This document shows, one piece after another, positions 27,087-35,647 of a stretch of 52,514 nucleotides of DNA. Where the stretch lies: positions 1 to 52,514 of the forward strand of contig CAUBDX010000023.1 of assembly GCA_958434805.1 (NCBI GenBank), in the 5' to 3' direction. This stretch comes from an uncultured Phocaeicola sp. (lineage in GTDB: Bacteria > Bacteroidota > Bacteroidia > Bacteroidales > Bacteroidaceae). A program made the translations under genes and the position numbers. The number at the start of each line of letters is the position of its first letter. The first letter of the stretch is position 1. The notes beneath the pieces are model-generated. The model ran no database searches. It was not told where the DNA came from and saw only the letters and a list, made by a program, of their open reading frames with translations.

Positions 27087-27695
27087 TTACAGTTGTACAT
27101 ATTCTGTAAAAATCCGCTTCACATAAACCAAATTCATTTTCCTCCAATACCAATAAAGAAGCATAAAGATCAATAAAGAAACTCCTAATAATACATATGA
27201 CCTATCAAAAATACAATATATAAAGACAGAGGAAAAAGTATGACTACAACATAAATTTCTTGCCAATATAGACTGATAATAAAACTCCTGGCAAGTCTCC
27301 ATGTTTATACTTTGCTTTGCCTTTGCTAAAGCAACAGCAGATTCTCGATTATCAACAACTTCATTCAACGAAAGACCAAGCTTTCTTCTTAAATCATCTA
27401 TTCTTACAATACTGAATCTCTTGAAAGTACTATTTAAGACAAGATTCGAAGGACGTGGCAGCCCCATTTTATATAAAAAAAATTCCAATTCACCGCTAAT
27501 AATCTCGTTTATAAATCCAATAAAGAACGCAATAAAGAAAAATCCGACCATCAACAGTGCTGATAATTTGCTTATATTCTCGCACATTGCCGTATCAAGT
27601 CGAAAATGAGTTAAAACATATACCACACAAACACTCGTCACACCATAAAACCCTGGTATAAGAATTTTCATGGTTTCCTGCCATCTATAATTCAT
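27087..27695 (-). CDS. Four-helix membrane protein of the RT operon
   Basis: A 202-residue protein with hydrophobic helices at about residues 10-30, 45-66, 148-164 and 167-184. A cytosolic middle part (about 75-145) contains a basic segment (RIDDLRRKLGLSLNE). I recognise no family. The start overlaps the nitrilase stop by 4 nt (ATGA), so its translation is coupled to that gene and it belongs to the same functional unit. In other defence systems the small membrane protein is often the toxic effector. That role is inference only. Confidence 0.75.
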   Translation of the reverse strand: MNYRWQETMKILIPGFYGVTSVCVVYVLTHFRLDTAMCENISKLSALLMVGFFFIAFFIGFINEIISGELEFFLYKMGLPRPSNLVLNSTFKRFSIVRIDDLRRKLGLSLNEVVDNRESAVALAKAKQSINMETCQEFYYQSILARNLCCSHTFSSVFIYCIFDRSYVLLGVSLLIFMLLYWYWRKMNLVYVKRIFTEYVQL

Positions 27696-28564
27696 TCTTC
27701 ATCCTTTTTATAGTGGTACTCATATCCGGGAGGAGGATTCTTAAAGTTCCGTAAAGCCGCCTCGTCTTCCAATTGAGCTCTCCACAAACTATCTACAGGC
27801 AAAGATACTATTTGAGTTGTAAATAAATCTGCCCCTTCATGCTTATAACTATACCGTTCATAATCCTTTTTAGCAGGAACAAAACAAACAGACCCTCCAT
27901 AATGCCCCGAGTTACAAATCACCACATTACAATATACCAATCTTGAAATAGCTTCTGCCAAAAAATAAAAAGATTTTATATCCTTATTATTTGCAATAAT
28001 CAGCAGATGCTGAATACGCCCCTTATAAATGGCATACCTTTCAATATCATAAAAATCTGCACAGATTGAAACTCCAAGCTTCCCATATTCTTTCAAATCA
28101 ACAATATAGAACTCGTTACAAGGTTTAAAAGTTTTCTTCCACTTTTCACGAATTATTTTTTTCTCCTCTCTCGAAGCAAAGTGTTTACCAAAGTAAAACA
28201 TCTTTTGCTGCACATTTCCCACATTTTCTCCCTTTGGCCAGTCCCGTGGAATACAAACTAAAGCTTGATTTCCAATGCCATCCTCCCCCTTAGGCATAAA
28301 ATCCAAGCCCGCAATAACAATTGTTCCCAACTTTCTTGCATAGTCTTTAATGCGTGATTCGTAGTTTGTTGCAACAGCTAATTCCGGAATAACCACAATA
28401 TCCGGTCTGTTCGTAACTGACATTTCTTGGAAAGAAGCAAAAGCAGCTTGTATCTGTTTCCAAATCGCATTTGCCTCATATAAATCCATTTGCGGAGCAT
28501 TATTCCATGTCAAGTCCGCATCAACAACCGCTTGTATTATACCTATATTCAATAAATCTTTCAT
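27692..28564 (-). CDS. Nitrilase/carbon-nitrogen hydrolase-like protein of the RT operon
   Basis: A 290-residue stand-alone nitrilase-fold protein. The catalytic triad is visible: Glu61 in VVIPELAV, a Lys in QQKMFYFGKH (K121 or K127) and Cys168 in VSICADFYD. It looks catalytically competent. Nitrilase domains are known as fusions to defence reverse transcriptases (DRT type 1/UG1 and relatives). Here the domain is a separate gene overlapping the RT stop by 4 nt. The substrate is unknown. Confidence 0.85.
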   Translation of the reverse strand: MKDLLNIGIIQAVVDADLTWNNAPQMDLYEANAIWKQIQAAFASFQEMSVTNRPDIVVIPELAVATNYESRIKDYARKLGTIVIAGLDFMPKGEDGIGNQALVCIPRDWPKGENVGNVQQKMFYFGKHFASREEKKIIREKWKKTFKPCNEFYIVDLKEYGKLGVSICADFYDIERYAIYKGRIQHLLIIANNKDIKSFYFLAEAISRLVYCNVVICNSGHYGGSVCFVPAKKDYERYSYKHEGADLFTTQIVSLPVDSLWRAQLEDEAALRNFKNPPPGYEYHYKKDEE

Positions 28565-31500
28565 CCGATTTTAATCATTACAAGTTGTCGGGTTTCATGG
28601 TGAGCCACTGAAATCTGGTTGGTCTCCAACTCATCAAGCGAAGCTTTTATTTCAGCAAGCAGTTCTTCTATCGTTTCAATTCTTGCATCGTTTACCCTTT
28701 GAATGGTTACCGTGTCATTCAAAATACTTTTAAGTTTAATGGTCTCCCTTGTTTCCATAGAAAGACAAGCTGCAATGATACTGTAATTCTTTGAAGAGAC
28801 CTTTCCTTTCTCCAACAAACGATAGAGAACAGATTGCCATTCATAGCCATATTCCGGTCGGTTAAACACCCAAGGCAACGAATATTCCTTAGTCAATAGC
28901 TGCAAAAAGATGACCCCCAAACCATATATTACTCCCATCATCGGGCTATAGTCGTTAGATGAAAAATCAGGATACCTATACATCGTATCCAAAAACATCT
29001 TTTTCATCGTTATCTTTATCTTCTTTTCTGAAAAAATCCATGAATCCCAATCTTTCGATTCCAGACATTCTTTTCTGTCCAGAAAAATAGATCCAGGATG
29101 CAATGCTATTTTATCCAAGTCTTCAATACGAGAATAAATATACCTTACAATATCTTTCATAATCAATGTTGCACAATATTCCGAGCACAAAGCATTTCCC
29201 AGCAAATTAGGATCACTAACCTCCATTAACCTTACCTCTTGAATCCATTGCAATAAAGATACTTTAGATTTGTTTTTCTTAATATTTCCTATGGGTAGTT
29301 TAAAAACACTGACCATCTCTTTTTCCGACTCTCTTCCCCACACAGTCAAAAGCAGATTCTCTTTCTGCAGCTGGGTTAAATTAATCCTGCTAAAATCGCA
29401 TCTGCAAAACTTTGACAATGGCATTTTATCTGCACAGGTAAAAAGCAGTTGCGTAAAAAACGGAGAGTCAGTATTAACTATATGCATTTTCTCCATCAAA
29501 AAATTTGGAATAGACAGAAAGGGACTTGGTCTTCTTCCATTGAAACGTTCAATACTCCATAAAAGCCAATAAGATTCATCAAGCGTTATTCCATGATACT
29601 GATGATTGTCATCTAAACAGCCAATACAAGTTAGAATTTCCTTTTTTTCTCCATATAAATCAAAACCGCATTCCTCTTTTGCTTCCTGTAAAACACCCAT
29701 CACCCTATCGGCAAGAAAACAAGCATCTTTATATAGATAATGACAACGTTCTTGATACCCGTCATCTATCATTTCATAGTGAGATAAGAAGTCTTTGTCA
29801 TTTTTTCTCCGCCAAGGATCTTTATACTTGTTAGAGGAAAGGCGTGATACAGCCTTCATAGCCTGTAATGCCATATGGACTTTCATGACAGAAACGATAT
29901 ATTCAAAACCTAAAGAGTGGATTTCCCCTTTTCTATGCAGGCTTGCCAATATATTATAGAGCGTCTGGATTTTCTCGGGCAAATGAAAAATACAGAAATC
30001 CATTACTCTCAGCCACATTTTGGGCTTGTCGGAAACCTCCTTTATCGAATACACCAATAAATTAAATATTTGCTTCCGCACATCCCGAATCTCTTTTTCT
30101 GAATCCGCAATGGCTTTTATTATTTCATTATATCCTTCCACTCCCTCTTCACCCAGCCTGTCACATACAGCAGCATCCAAAGTTTCAGGATAATTCTCAT
30201 CCGTTGTAAAGACCAATGAACGAAGTTCTTCCAGTTCAGGATGGTTGGCCTTAGCCTTCAAATGCAAATCATGCAACCATTTTTTACGTAACCGGTGAAT
30301 CTTGTCATAATCAACATATATATCAGAGGTCAGACGAGACAGCATCGTACAGGCAAACGAAGTCCGTGTGCTTTTTTTTATTTCTTCCTCTGGAAAATCC
30401 GTTACCAGTAACATCTGTAAATCCCTGAACAGCATACCGAATTCATTCGAACTTAACAAATCCAATGGCATGCTTGCTATTTCCGATATTTTATGCAAGG
30501 TTTGTGTCAAAAGCGGAGTAGGATAATAAGAATCCAGCTCTATCGGCTCTTCATCCGTCTTGTCTTTATTTACATTAAGTCCAAGATCATTTATTCTCCT
30601 TATATACCATTGTTTCCATTCGTTCAATACGTCTTTATCGTCCGACAAGAACAAATGATCGTCCACATACCTGAAATGAAGGATTCTATGTATCTTCTCC
30701 TTTTTCAGTCTATCCACAACCTCCAAGTCCACATCCAGCAGATACAGATTTGCCAGTGCACCTGCCACAAGCAACCCCGTAGGCAAGCCATCAAAGGGCA
30801 CATCCGGATACAAGTCCATCTGCATTAACTCATCTTCTGTAAAAGGAGTGCCCCAGCTTGCGTCATTAGTAATTTTAAAATGGGTGATTGCATTGATTAA
30901 TACCACAAAACTTGGGTTTTCAATAGGAAAAGCCTTCAAAAGTTTAGCCCTTATCCTTTCCATCTTTACAGACGGATAAAACTTCTCCAAATCAATCGAT
31001 ACGTAATACAATTTAGGATGATCCTTCTTCCCCTTGAAATATTCTTTTTCCAAATAAGGTAGCTTAAAGGCTTTATTCACTTGGGCATTGTTCTCTTCTA
31101 CAGTTTGCAACCCGGAATCATCTAATACCTCCTCATCTTTCTTGCTTGGAAAAGCCATTCGCTTGATACACGCAGCCAACCTTCGCCTGTACAAGGGCCA
31201 GCCTTGCGTCCATTTTCTATAAAACAGTTTGGATGTAGTTCGATAAACCCCATTAATCCAATTTCCTTTTTCATCCTTCCATGTGTTTAGAAACAACCTG
31301 TTTCCATAACTCCATGCCGGCATTTCTTCCTCAAAATAAGGACCTAAAACCCCGTATACAGCCATCCAAACAATTTGATCTTCAACACTGATAAAAAACG
31401 ACTGCCTTACACACAGCCGTTCACCTTTTCTTTGCTCGCCCTCCTTATTTTTCTTCTTTCCCTTCGGATAAGGGGCAGGTCTTATCGGAGCCATCTGATA

Positions 31501-31689
31501 AGTTCCGTTTCTCATCCGCTCAGACAATTTTTCAATATTATCTATCAGATTAAACTTATAAGCAGACAGCTCCAGTTCATCAAACCATACATCCCCATGA
31601 TGGAAAGAATTTTCCACTCTTCTCCATGCCAATATAAGATTCTCCTTGCTACAAATGGTCTCGAACAAATTATTTTGAATCTTTCTCAT
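28561..31689 (-). CDS. Large reverse transcriptase, UG/DRT-like
   Basis: A 1042-residue protein with an RT core in the first 360 residues and a long C-terminal part without a recognisable domain, mostly helical. RT motif A is YYVSIDLEKFYPS (Asp233). Motif B is GLPTGLLVAGALANLYL (about 301-317). The catalytic motif C is RYVDDHLF (YVDD, 341-344). There is no maturase X domain, HNH endonuclease or intron RNA around it, so it is not a group II intron RT. Gene context and size suggest a defence-associated RT of the Unknown Group/Abi type. It overlaps the primase-like gene by 20 nt and the nitrilase gene by 4 nt. Confidence 0.88.
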   Translation of the reverse strand: MRKIQNNLFETICSKENLILAWRRVENSFHHGDVWFDELELSAYKFNLIDNIEKLSERMRNGTYQMAPIRPAPYPKGKKKNKEGEQRKGERLCVRQSFFISVEDQIVWMAVYGVLGPYFEEEMPAWSYGNRLFLNTWKDEKGNWINGVYRTTSKLFYRKWTQGWPLYRRRLAACIKRMAFPSKKDEEVLDDSGLQTVEENNAQVNKAFKLPYLEKEYFKGKKDHPKLYYVSIDLEKFYPSVKMERIRAKLLKAFPIENPSFVVLINAITHFKITNDASWGTPFTEDELMQMDLYPDVPFDGLPTGLLVAGALANLYLLDVDLEVVDRLKKEKIHRILHFRYVDDHLFLSDDKDVLNEWKQWYIRRINDLGLNVNKDKTDEEPIELDSYYPTPLLTQTLHKISEIASMPLDLLSSNEFGMLFRDLQMLLVTDFPEEEIKKSTRTSFACTMLSRLTSDIYVDYDKIHRLRKKWLHDLHLKAKANHPELEELRSLVFTTDENYPETLDAAVCDRLGEEGVEGYNEIIKAIADSEKEIRDVRKQIFNLLVYSIKEVSDKPKMWLRVMDFCIFHLPEKIQTLYNILASLHRKGEIHSLGFEYIVSVMKVHMALQAMKAVSRLSSNKYKDPWRRKNDKDFLSHYEMIDDGYQERCHYLYKDACFLADRVMGVLQEAKEECGFDLYGEKKEILTCIGCLDDNHQYHGITLDESYWLLWSIERFNGRRPSPFLSIPNFLMEKMHIVNTDSPFFTQLLFTCADKMPLSKFCRCDFSRINLTQLQKENLLLTVWGRESEKEMVSVFKLPIGNIKKNKSKVSLLQWIQEVRLMEVSDPNLLGNALCSEYCATLIMKDIVRYIYSRIEDLDKIALHPGSIFLDRKECLESKDWDSWIFSEKKIKITMKKMFLDTMYRYPDFSSNDYSPMMGVIYGLGVIFLQLLTKEYSLPWVFNRPEYGYEWQSVLYRLLEKGKVSSKNYSIIAACLSMETRETIKLKSILNDTVTIQRVNDARIETIEELLAEIKASLDELETNQISVAHHETRQLVMIKIG

Positions 31690-32725
31690 GAAGTTTGCTT
31701 AAATAATACATCGAATAATCCTTAAAAACATCATCTCTACGGACATTATGAATAGAGTTCCCTATTTTCTTTAAAACCCCGTTCATCTTTTCAAATAAAG
31801 CACTCCCTGCCTTGTCATTATCAACATAAATAAACAAAGTCTTATCCCTTAGAAAGTCCCCGAATTCCGGTTGAAAAGAACCGGCACCAGGCAGTGCAAT
31901 CGCCTTTTTCCCTTCCGAAAGAAAAGCAAGACAATCAGTCACACCCTCCGCAACATATATTTTTTCAAATCGGTCTGATGAGTTCAATATCGGCATATTA
32001 AACATCAGTTGCTTAAGACCTTTACAGTTATTAAACCGCCTTGTATCTCCCTCTTCCAATACTCCTAAATACCGGCTTTGTATATTTCTGATATTTCCAT
32101 TTAAATCATAAAAAGGGAACAATAGGCATGGGACTCTAAATACAGGATGGAGTTTGTTCCCAAACTCCATCAACACCCCCGCCTTTATACACCTTTCTTT
32201 CGAAAAAGTTCTTGTTAATAAAGACACAAATTTATCCGCATCCGAGATACTGCCGATATTTAAAGAAGAAACAACCTCTTCCGAATATTTTCTTTCTTCA
32301 AACAAGAACTCTTTTGCAAGTTCTGATAGTCCAGCTTTTCCTATAATCCAGTTCAAGACTTCCTCATCAACTGATAGAGGCTCTAACCTTACTGCCTTTT
32401 TTAATCTTTTTACAGGTTTTACCCTTATAGCCTTCTTTTCACAATTAGGTATAGGTATATTAAATTCCATAGATAACCATATACATGCATCTTGGAATGA
32501 AACATTCTTACACCGCCGAACCAACTCTATACTATGACCTCCAACCTGACATACATAACATTTCCATAAATTACGAGCTCTATTAAACTGCATACTTGGA
32601 TGATGGTCATCGTGTAAGAAACACAATGCCCTATTTCGGACAATGTCTATATCCAATTTCTCTGCAACGTCATATACACTTAATGAGTCGAGTCTTTCAA
32701 CTATATGTCTAGGGATATATACCAT
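31670..32725 (-). CDS. CHC2 zinc-finger / TOPRIM primase-like protein
   Basis: A 351-residue DnaG-like protein. The zinc-binding CHC2 finger uses C35, H38, C56 and C59 (CFLH...CYVC). The TOPRIM part has the conserved Glu in YVAEGVTDCLAF and the DxD in FIYVDNDKAG. It lacks a DnaB-binding C-terminal domain, so it is not the housekeeping primase. It could prime, or supply RNA to, the adjacent RT. It is the first gene of the four-gene set. Its ATG shares one base with the stop of the capsule glycosyltransferase upstream (TAATG). Confidence 0.85.
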   Translation of the reverse strand: MVYIPRHIVERLDSLSVYDVAEKLDIDIVRNRALCFLHDDHHPSMQFNRARNLWKCYVCQVGGHSIELVRRCKNVSFQDACIWLSMEFNIPIPNCEKKAIRVKPVKRLKKAVRLEPLSVDEEVLNWIIGKAGLSELAKEFLFEERKYSEEVVSSLNIGSISDADKFVSLLTRTFSKERCIKAGVLMEFGNKLHPVFRVPCLLFPFYDLNGNIRNIQSRYLGVLEEGDTRRFNNCKGLKQLMFNMPILNSSDRFEKIYVAEGVTDCLAFLSEGKKAIALPGAGSFQPEFGDFLRDKTLFIYVDNDKAGSALFEKMNGVLKKIGNSIHNVRRDDVFKDYSMYYLSKLHEKDSK

Positions 32726-33957
32726 TACTTTTTCACCACCTTCTCATACCATTCCACCATCGTTTTCGCTTTCTCCTCCCACGACAGTTCCTGCTGCCTC
32801 TGCCGGCAATTCTCCGACATCCGCTTCAGCACCTCACGATCATGCTCCAGCTCATTCAGCCAGCGTGCAAACTCATGAGCCGACTGCATCGGAGTAGAAA
32901 GAGCCACCTTTCTGCCTACCTTGTCATTCACCACATCCCCCTGACCGCATGTATCAAAACAAACCACTGGCAAGTTATTAGCAATCGCCTCCAGCACCAC
33001 ATGCGGAGTACCCTCAGCCACACTCGTAAAGAGAAAGACATCCGCACCCTGCATCCTGCGCTGCACCTCATCATGACTCACCGCACCATGCCATACACAC
33101 TGCGCTTCAATCCCCATTTCCGAAGCCAAACTACGATAAGATTCATCCTTACCACCTCCAATGATATGCAGACGAATCTTCTGATTACCGGAAATAGCTA
33201 CCGCCCGTAAAGCCAATGCAAGCTGCTTGCGAAAATCCATCTTACCGACCCACAGCACATGAAAAGCATCCTCATCCGAGCAAAGGGAAAGAGGAATGTC
33301 TTTCACATAACAGCCCGTTTCATTCAGCAAAGGCGCATCTATCCCCATATACTTCTTGAAAGAACGCTGCGAGTTCGAAGAAGAAGCAAATACCACAGAA
33401 GCCTGACGGGCCGCGTTACGCACCCGCCCCGAATACTTCAACTGTACCATTGTCAAAAAATTCTTCAGCCTCATGAAAAGCTTCGTCTTCAAACCAGCTC
33501 CCGCAAGATAATTTACAGGGAACTTATCCTTCGCATCCACCGGTCCCCACACAAATGGAACCCCATTCTCCTCCGACAGTTTCCACAAATAACCCGGCTC
33601 ACGAAACCCAATCATATTCAGCTGATGCAGCACATCAATCTTTTCATGCAAGCAAATCTCCTTCGCCATCAGATACGTCTTCCACTGCCACTCCCGGTAA
33701 TACTTATAAAACCTCCAGTCGCCCTGGTTCCAACACATCGTTCTGATTTCCTCACTCACCGGATTATAATAAAAGTGCATATTCTTCGCTTCGGGCAAGT
33801 CAGCCATCACCGCCTCAATCTTCTCCCGAAACTCCCCTTCCGTAATGATGAACAGTTCACAAAACTTGGCAAGGTTACTTACCCAGTTCCAAGCCATCCC
33901 CGGCTCACTCCCCATTCCCGGAGAACAAGCATACGCATTGATCAAGATTTTAAGCAT
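32725..33957 (-). CDS. GT4-family glycosyltransferase
   Basis: A 410-residue GT-B glycosyltransferase of family 4. The N-terminal NAYACSPGMGSEPGMAWNW loop is typical of this subgroup. The donor-binding half has FHVLWVGKMDFRKQL, IIGGGKDE and the EGTPHVVLEAIANNLPVV block (E-x7-E type). I start at MLKILINAY; the frame is open for 30 more codons, but these overlap the cassette terminator. The first 68 nt are duplicated at 35580-35647. Its stop overlaps the start of the primase-like gene by one base. Confidence 0.9.
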   Translation of the reverse strand: MLKILINAYACSPGMGSEPGMAWNWVSNLAKFCELFIITEGEFREKIEAVMADLPEAKNMHFYYNPVSEEIRTMCWNQGDWRFYKYYREWQWKTYLMAKEICLHEKIDVLHQLNMIGFREPGYLWKLSEENGVPFVWGPVDAKDKFPVNYLAGAGLKTKLFMRLKNFLTMVQLKYSGRVRNAARQASVVFASSSNSQRSFKKYMGIDAPLLNETGCYVKDIPLSLCSDEDAFHVLWVGKMDFRKQLALALRAVAISGNQKIRLHIIGGGKDESYRSLASEMGIEAQCVWHGAVSHDEVQRRMQGADVFLFTSVAEGTPHVVLEAIANNLPVVCFDTCGQGDVVNDKVGRKVALSTPMQSAHEFARWLNELEHDREVLKRMSENCRQRQQELSWEEKAKTMVEWYEKVVKK

Positions 33958-33958
33958 A
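33891..33958 (-). repeat. 68-bp direct repeat, copy A (intact glycosyltransferase start)
   Basis: The first 23 codons of the glycosyltransferase at 32725-33957. They match copy B at 35580-35647 except for four bases, all at synonymous third positions. Confidence 0.85.
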
Positions 33959-33966
33959 CATTCAGA

Positions 33967-33995
33967 TAAAAGCCGCACACTATGCGGGCTTTTTA
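33967..33995 (-). terminator. Terminator at the end of the three-gene cassette
   Basis: On the minus strand AAAAGCCCGCA pairs with TGCGGCTTTT (one bulged C, loop TAGTG), followed by TTTTAT. The TAG stop of the 148-residue gene is within the loop. It lies 10 nt upstream of the next glycosyltransferase start and could work in both directions. Confidence 0.7.
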
Positions 33996-34426
33996 TTTTT
34001 TTCAATCTTTTCCACCTTAATATTTTCTGCCAATTCTGAAGCGTCAATTACAGGCAAGAACAAACCCTCAAGTTTCGTTCCTTGAGTCCGTGTAAACATA
34101 ATCCCATTGATAAATGGAAGCGCATATCCGATTGCTTTTTTTGCAAAATCCGATTTACGCACCGACTCTTCATCATGCGGCATCTCATCCCAAGTCTTCG
34201 ACTTGAAAACAAGAGTAGCCCCTCCTTCCAGAACATTCGAATCTTCAAGAAGCAAACGCACCACAGCATGCATAGCCGAAGCCTCATTGCCATCCTGATA
34301 TTGAAGAACAAACAAGAAAGAGATACGCAGATGCTTCTTCACTTCATCATTCATCTCAGTTATATCAAGATTCATTTTAAAAGGAATCTCGTTTACATGC
34401 AGCAATGTAAAATCATTCTGTTTCAT
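33980..34426 (-). CDS. Cassette protein of unknown function, SecB-like resemblance
   Basis: A 148-residue soluble protein. The layout of beta-strands in the N-terminal part followed by AIGYALPFINGIMFTRTQGTKLEGLFLPVI recalls the end of SecB-type chaperones (strand, helix, GG-PPL-LPPI). This is a weak visual resemblance, not an assignment. It is the last gene of a three-gene cassette, 10 nt after the 132-residue gene, and its stop lies in the cassette's terminator. Antitoxin-chaperone or export roles are only guesses. Confidence 0.6.
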   Translation of the reverse strand: MKQNDFTLLHVNEIPFKMNLDITEMNDEVKKHLRISFLFVLQYQDGNEASAMHAVVRLLLEDSNVLEGGATLVFKSKTWDEMPHDEESVRKSDFAKKAIGYALPFINGIMFTRTQGTKLEGLFLPVIDASELAENIKVEKIEKNKKPA

Positions 34427-34436
34427 ATGCTCCGTT

Positions 34437-34835
34437 TTATAAGTTTGTCAAGTAATTCTTTAAATTTACACTTCTATAAGCCAACTGCTTATCATACATA
34501 TCATCCAAGCTGCCATCTTCCAACAATCTTTTGCAGCCTTCTTCTCTCGACAATGGCAAGAAATTCTTGAAATCCAGCACCCGTCGGCCTTCAACCCGAT
34601 AATAGAAGGAGGGTTCCGATTCAAATAAAGTCTTCAGACCAAGTTGACCGCTCATGTATTTCAGCACCAGTTCAGGAACCACTTCCGAAAACAGATAAGA
34701 CTCGTCATCTATATCCTCATATAGCCGTACAGAAAGGAAATACTTACCGTTCAAGCGGTCAGCATACAAAGAAGATAAAGGTTCATCCATCACCTGCAGA
34801 TGTCCTATCAATACAAATTCATCATGCCGTTTCAT
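34437..34835 (-). CDS. Cassette protein of unknown function, DUF6575-like pattern
   Basis: A 132-residue protein with the pattern DEPLSSLYADRLNGKYFLSVRLYEDIDDES near its N terminus, which resembles small DUF6575-type proteins. No catalytic residues are evident. Its start overlaps the 207-residue gene by 4 nt (ATGA), and it is followed after 10 nt by the 148-residue gene, so the three are translated as a unit. Confidence 0.6.
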   Translation of the reverse strand: MKRHDEFVLIGHLQVMDEPLSSLYADRLNGKYFLSVRLYEDIDDESYLFSEVVPELVLKYMSGQLGLKTLFESEPSFYYRVEGRRVLDFKNFLPLSREEGCKRLLEDGSLDDMYDKQLAYRSVNLKNYLTNL

Positions 34836-35455
34836 TTCTTTATGTCGCTATTTATATTTTCATTTTCCATGTAGCTTTCTATCGGGACCGGAGTAAAACT
34901 CTCTGCCACATGCCCCTCCAGCGAGAAACCCTCATAAGGCAGGAAAGACACATGCCCGTCAGCCTCTACCCACATCAATCCATCCTTTGGCTGCATGTCA
35001 TAAGCGTATATATGGCTACCTTTCGTCCTCTTGAAATTCAGAAGCTGCTGAAGCGTCTTCATCTTTTGCAATCGCCCGATGAAAGGTTTTATAGCCCCTT
35101 CCGCTGAAATGTTAAACGAAGGAGTATACTGCCTTAGCTGTTCCTGTTGGTCCTCCAAAGCACTGTTGGCAGGGATAGTTTGCTTCTCCTCAATTTCCTT
35201 TGGTGCCAAAGACTCATAATTCCACAAAGCAGTAGGATACACATCAATTTTCAGATGGGGATTATGAACCAACCGATAAATACGGCCATTGGCAGGAACC
35301 ATTAAAGCCAAAGCATCATCACAGTTTACAAGATATTCTTGAAACATATATTTGCTTTCGCTTAAAGCAGCATTCAAATTCTTCATCTGTTGCTTCTTGC
35401 GCTTCAGTCTAGACTTACGTTTCTTTTTCAGTTCATTATGTCGTCTTTTATCCAT
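34832..35455 (-). CDS. Cassette protein of unknown function, basic N terminus
   Basis: A 207-residue protein. It begins with a strongly basic stretch (MDKRRHNELKKKRKSRLKRK) and continues as a mixed alpha/beta protein without a motif I know. It is the first gene of the three-gene cassette. A TATCTTTG box lies only 8 nt before the ATG, so either the mRNA is nearly leaderless or translation begins at an internal Met (residue 24, position 35386). Confidence 0.6.
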   Translation of the reverse strand: MDKRRHNELKKKRKSRLKRKKQQMKNLNAALSESKYMFQEYLVNCDDALALMVPANGRIYRLVHNPHLKIDVYPTALWNYESLAPKEIEEKQTIPANSALEDQQEQLRQYTPSFNISAEGAIKPFIGRLQKMKTLQQLLNFKRTKGSHIYAYDMQPKDGLMWVEADGHVSFLPYEGFSLEGHVAESFTPVPIESYMENENINSDIKK

Positions 35456-35462
35456 ATCCCAT

Positions 35463-35470
35463 CAAAGATA
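35463..35470 (-). promoter_or_regulatory. -7 box of the three-gene cassette
   Basis: TATCTTTG on the minus strand matches TAnnTTTG. No TTTG lies at the -33 position. With the terminator at 33967-33995 it would make the cassette an independent unit inside the capsule operon. Confidence 0.45.
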
Positions 35471-35547
35471 ACTATACTTTAGTTCTCATTGTAAATTTAT
35501 AACATTCCTGCAAACTCTCCAATTTTTTTTGCCAATTTCTCTTACAG

Positions 35548-35646
35548 TTACATCTCAATCATCCTCAGAATTGCCTCCCAAGCCATCCCCGGCTCACTCC
35601 CCATTCCTGGAGAGCAGGCATACGCATTAATCAAGATTTTAAGCAT
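35548..35646 (-). pseudogene. Truncated start of a GT4 glycosyltransferase
   Basis: Thirty-two codons: the first 23 encode the same residues as the intact gene at 33957 (MLKILINAYACSPG...), then EAILRMIEM and a TAA. The ATG overlaps the end of the preceding glycosyltransferase by 16 nt, the tight packing usual in this operon. This is therefore probably the original gene junction and the cassette was added after it. Confidence 0.8.
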
Positions 35647-35647
35647 A
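35580..35647 (-). repeat. 68-bp direct repeat, copy B (truncated glycosyltransferase start)
   Basis: Same orientation as copy A at 33891-33958, with 64 of 68 bases identical. The two copies bracket the three-gene cassette. Confidence 0.85.

Noticed and set aside
28561..31689. Group II intron or retron as source of the reverse transcriptase
   Set aside because: No maturase or HNH domain and no intron RNA domains V/VI are visible, and no msr/msd-like structured region adjoins. The RT is part of an overlapping protein operon.
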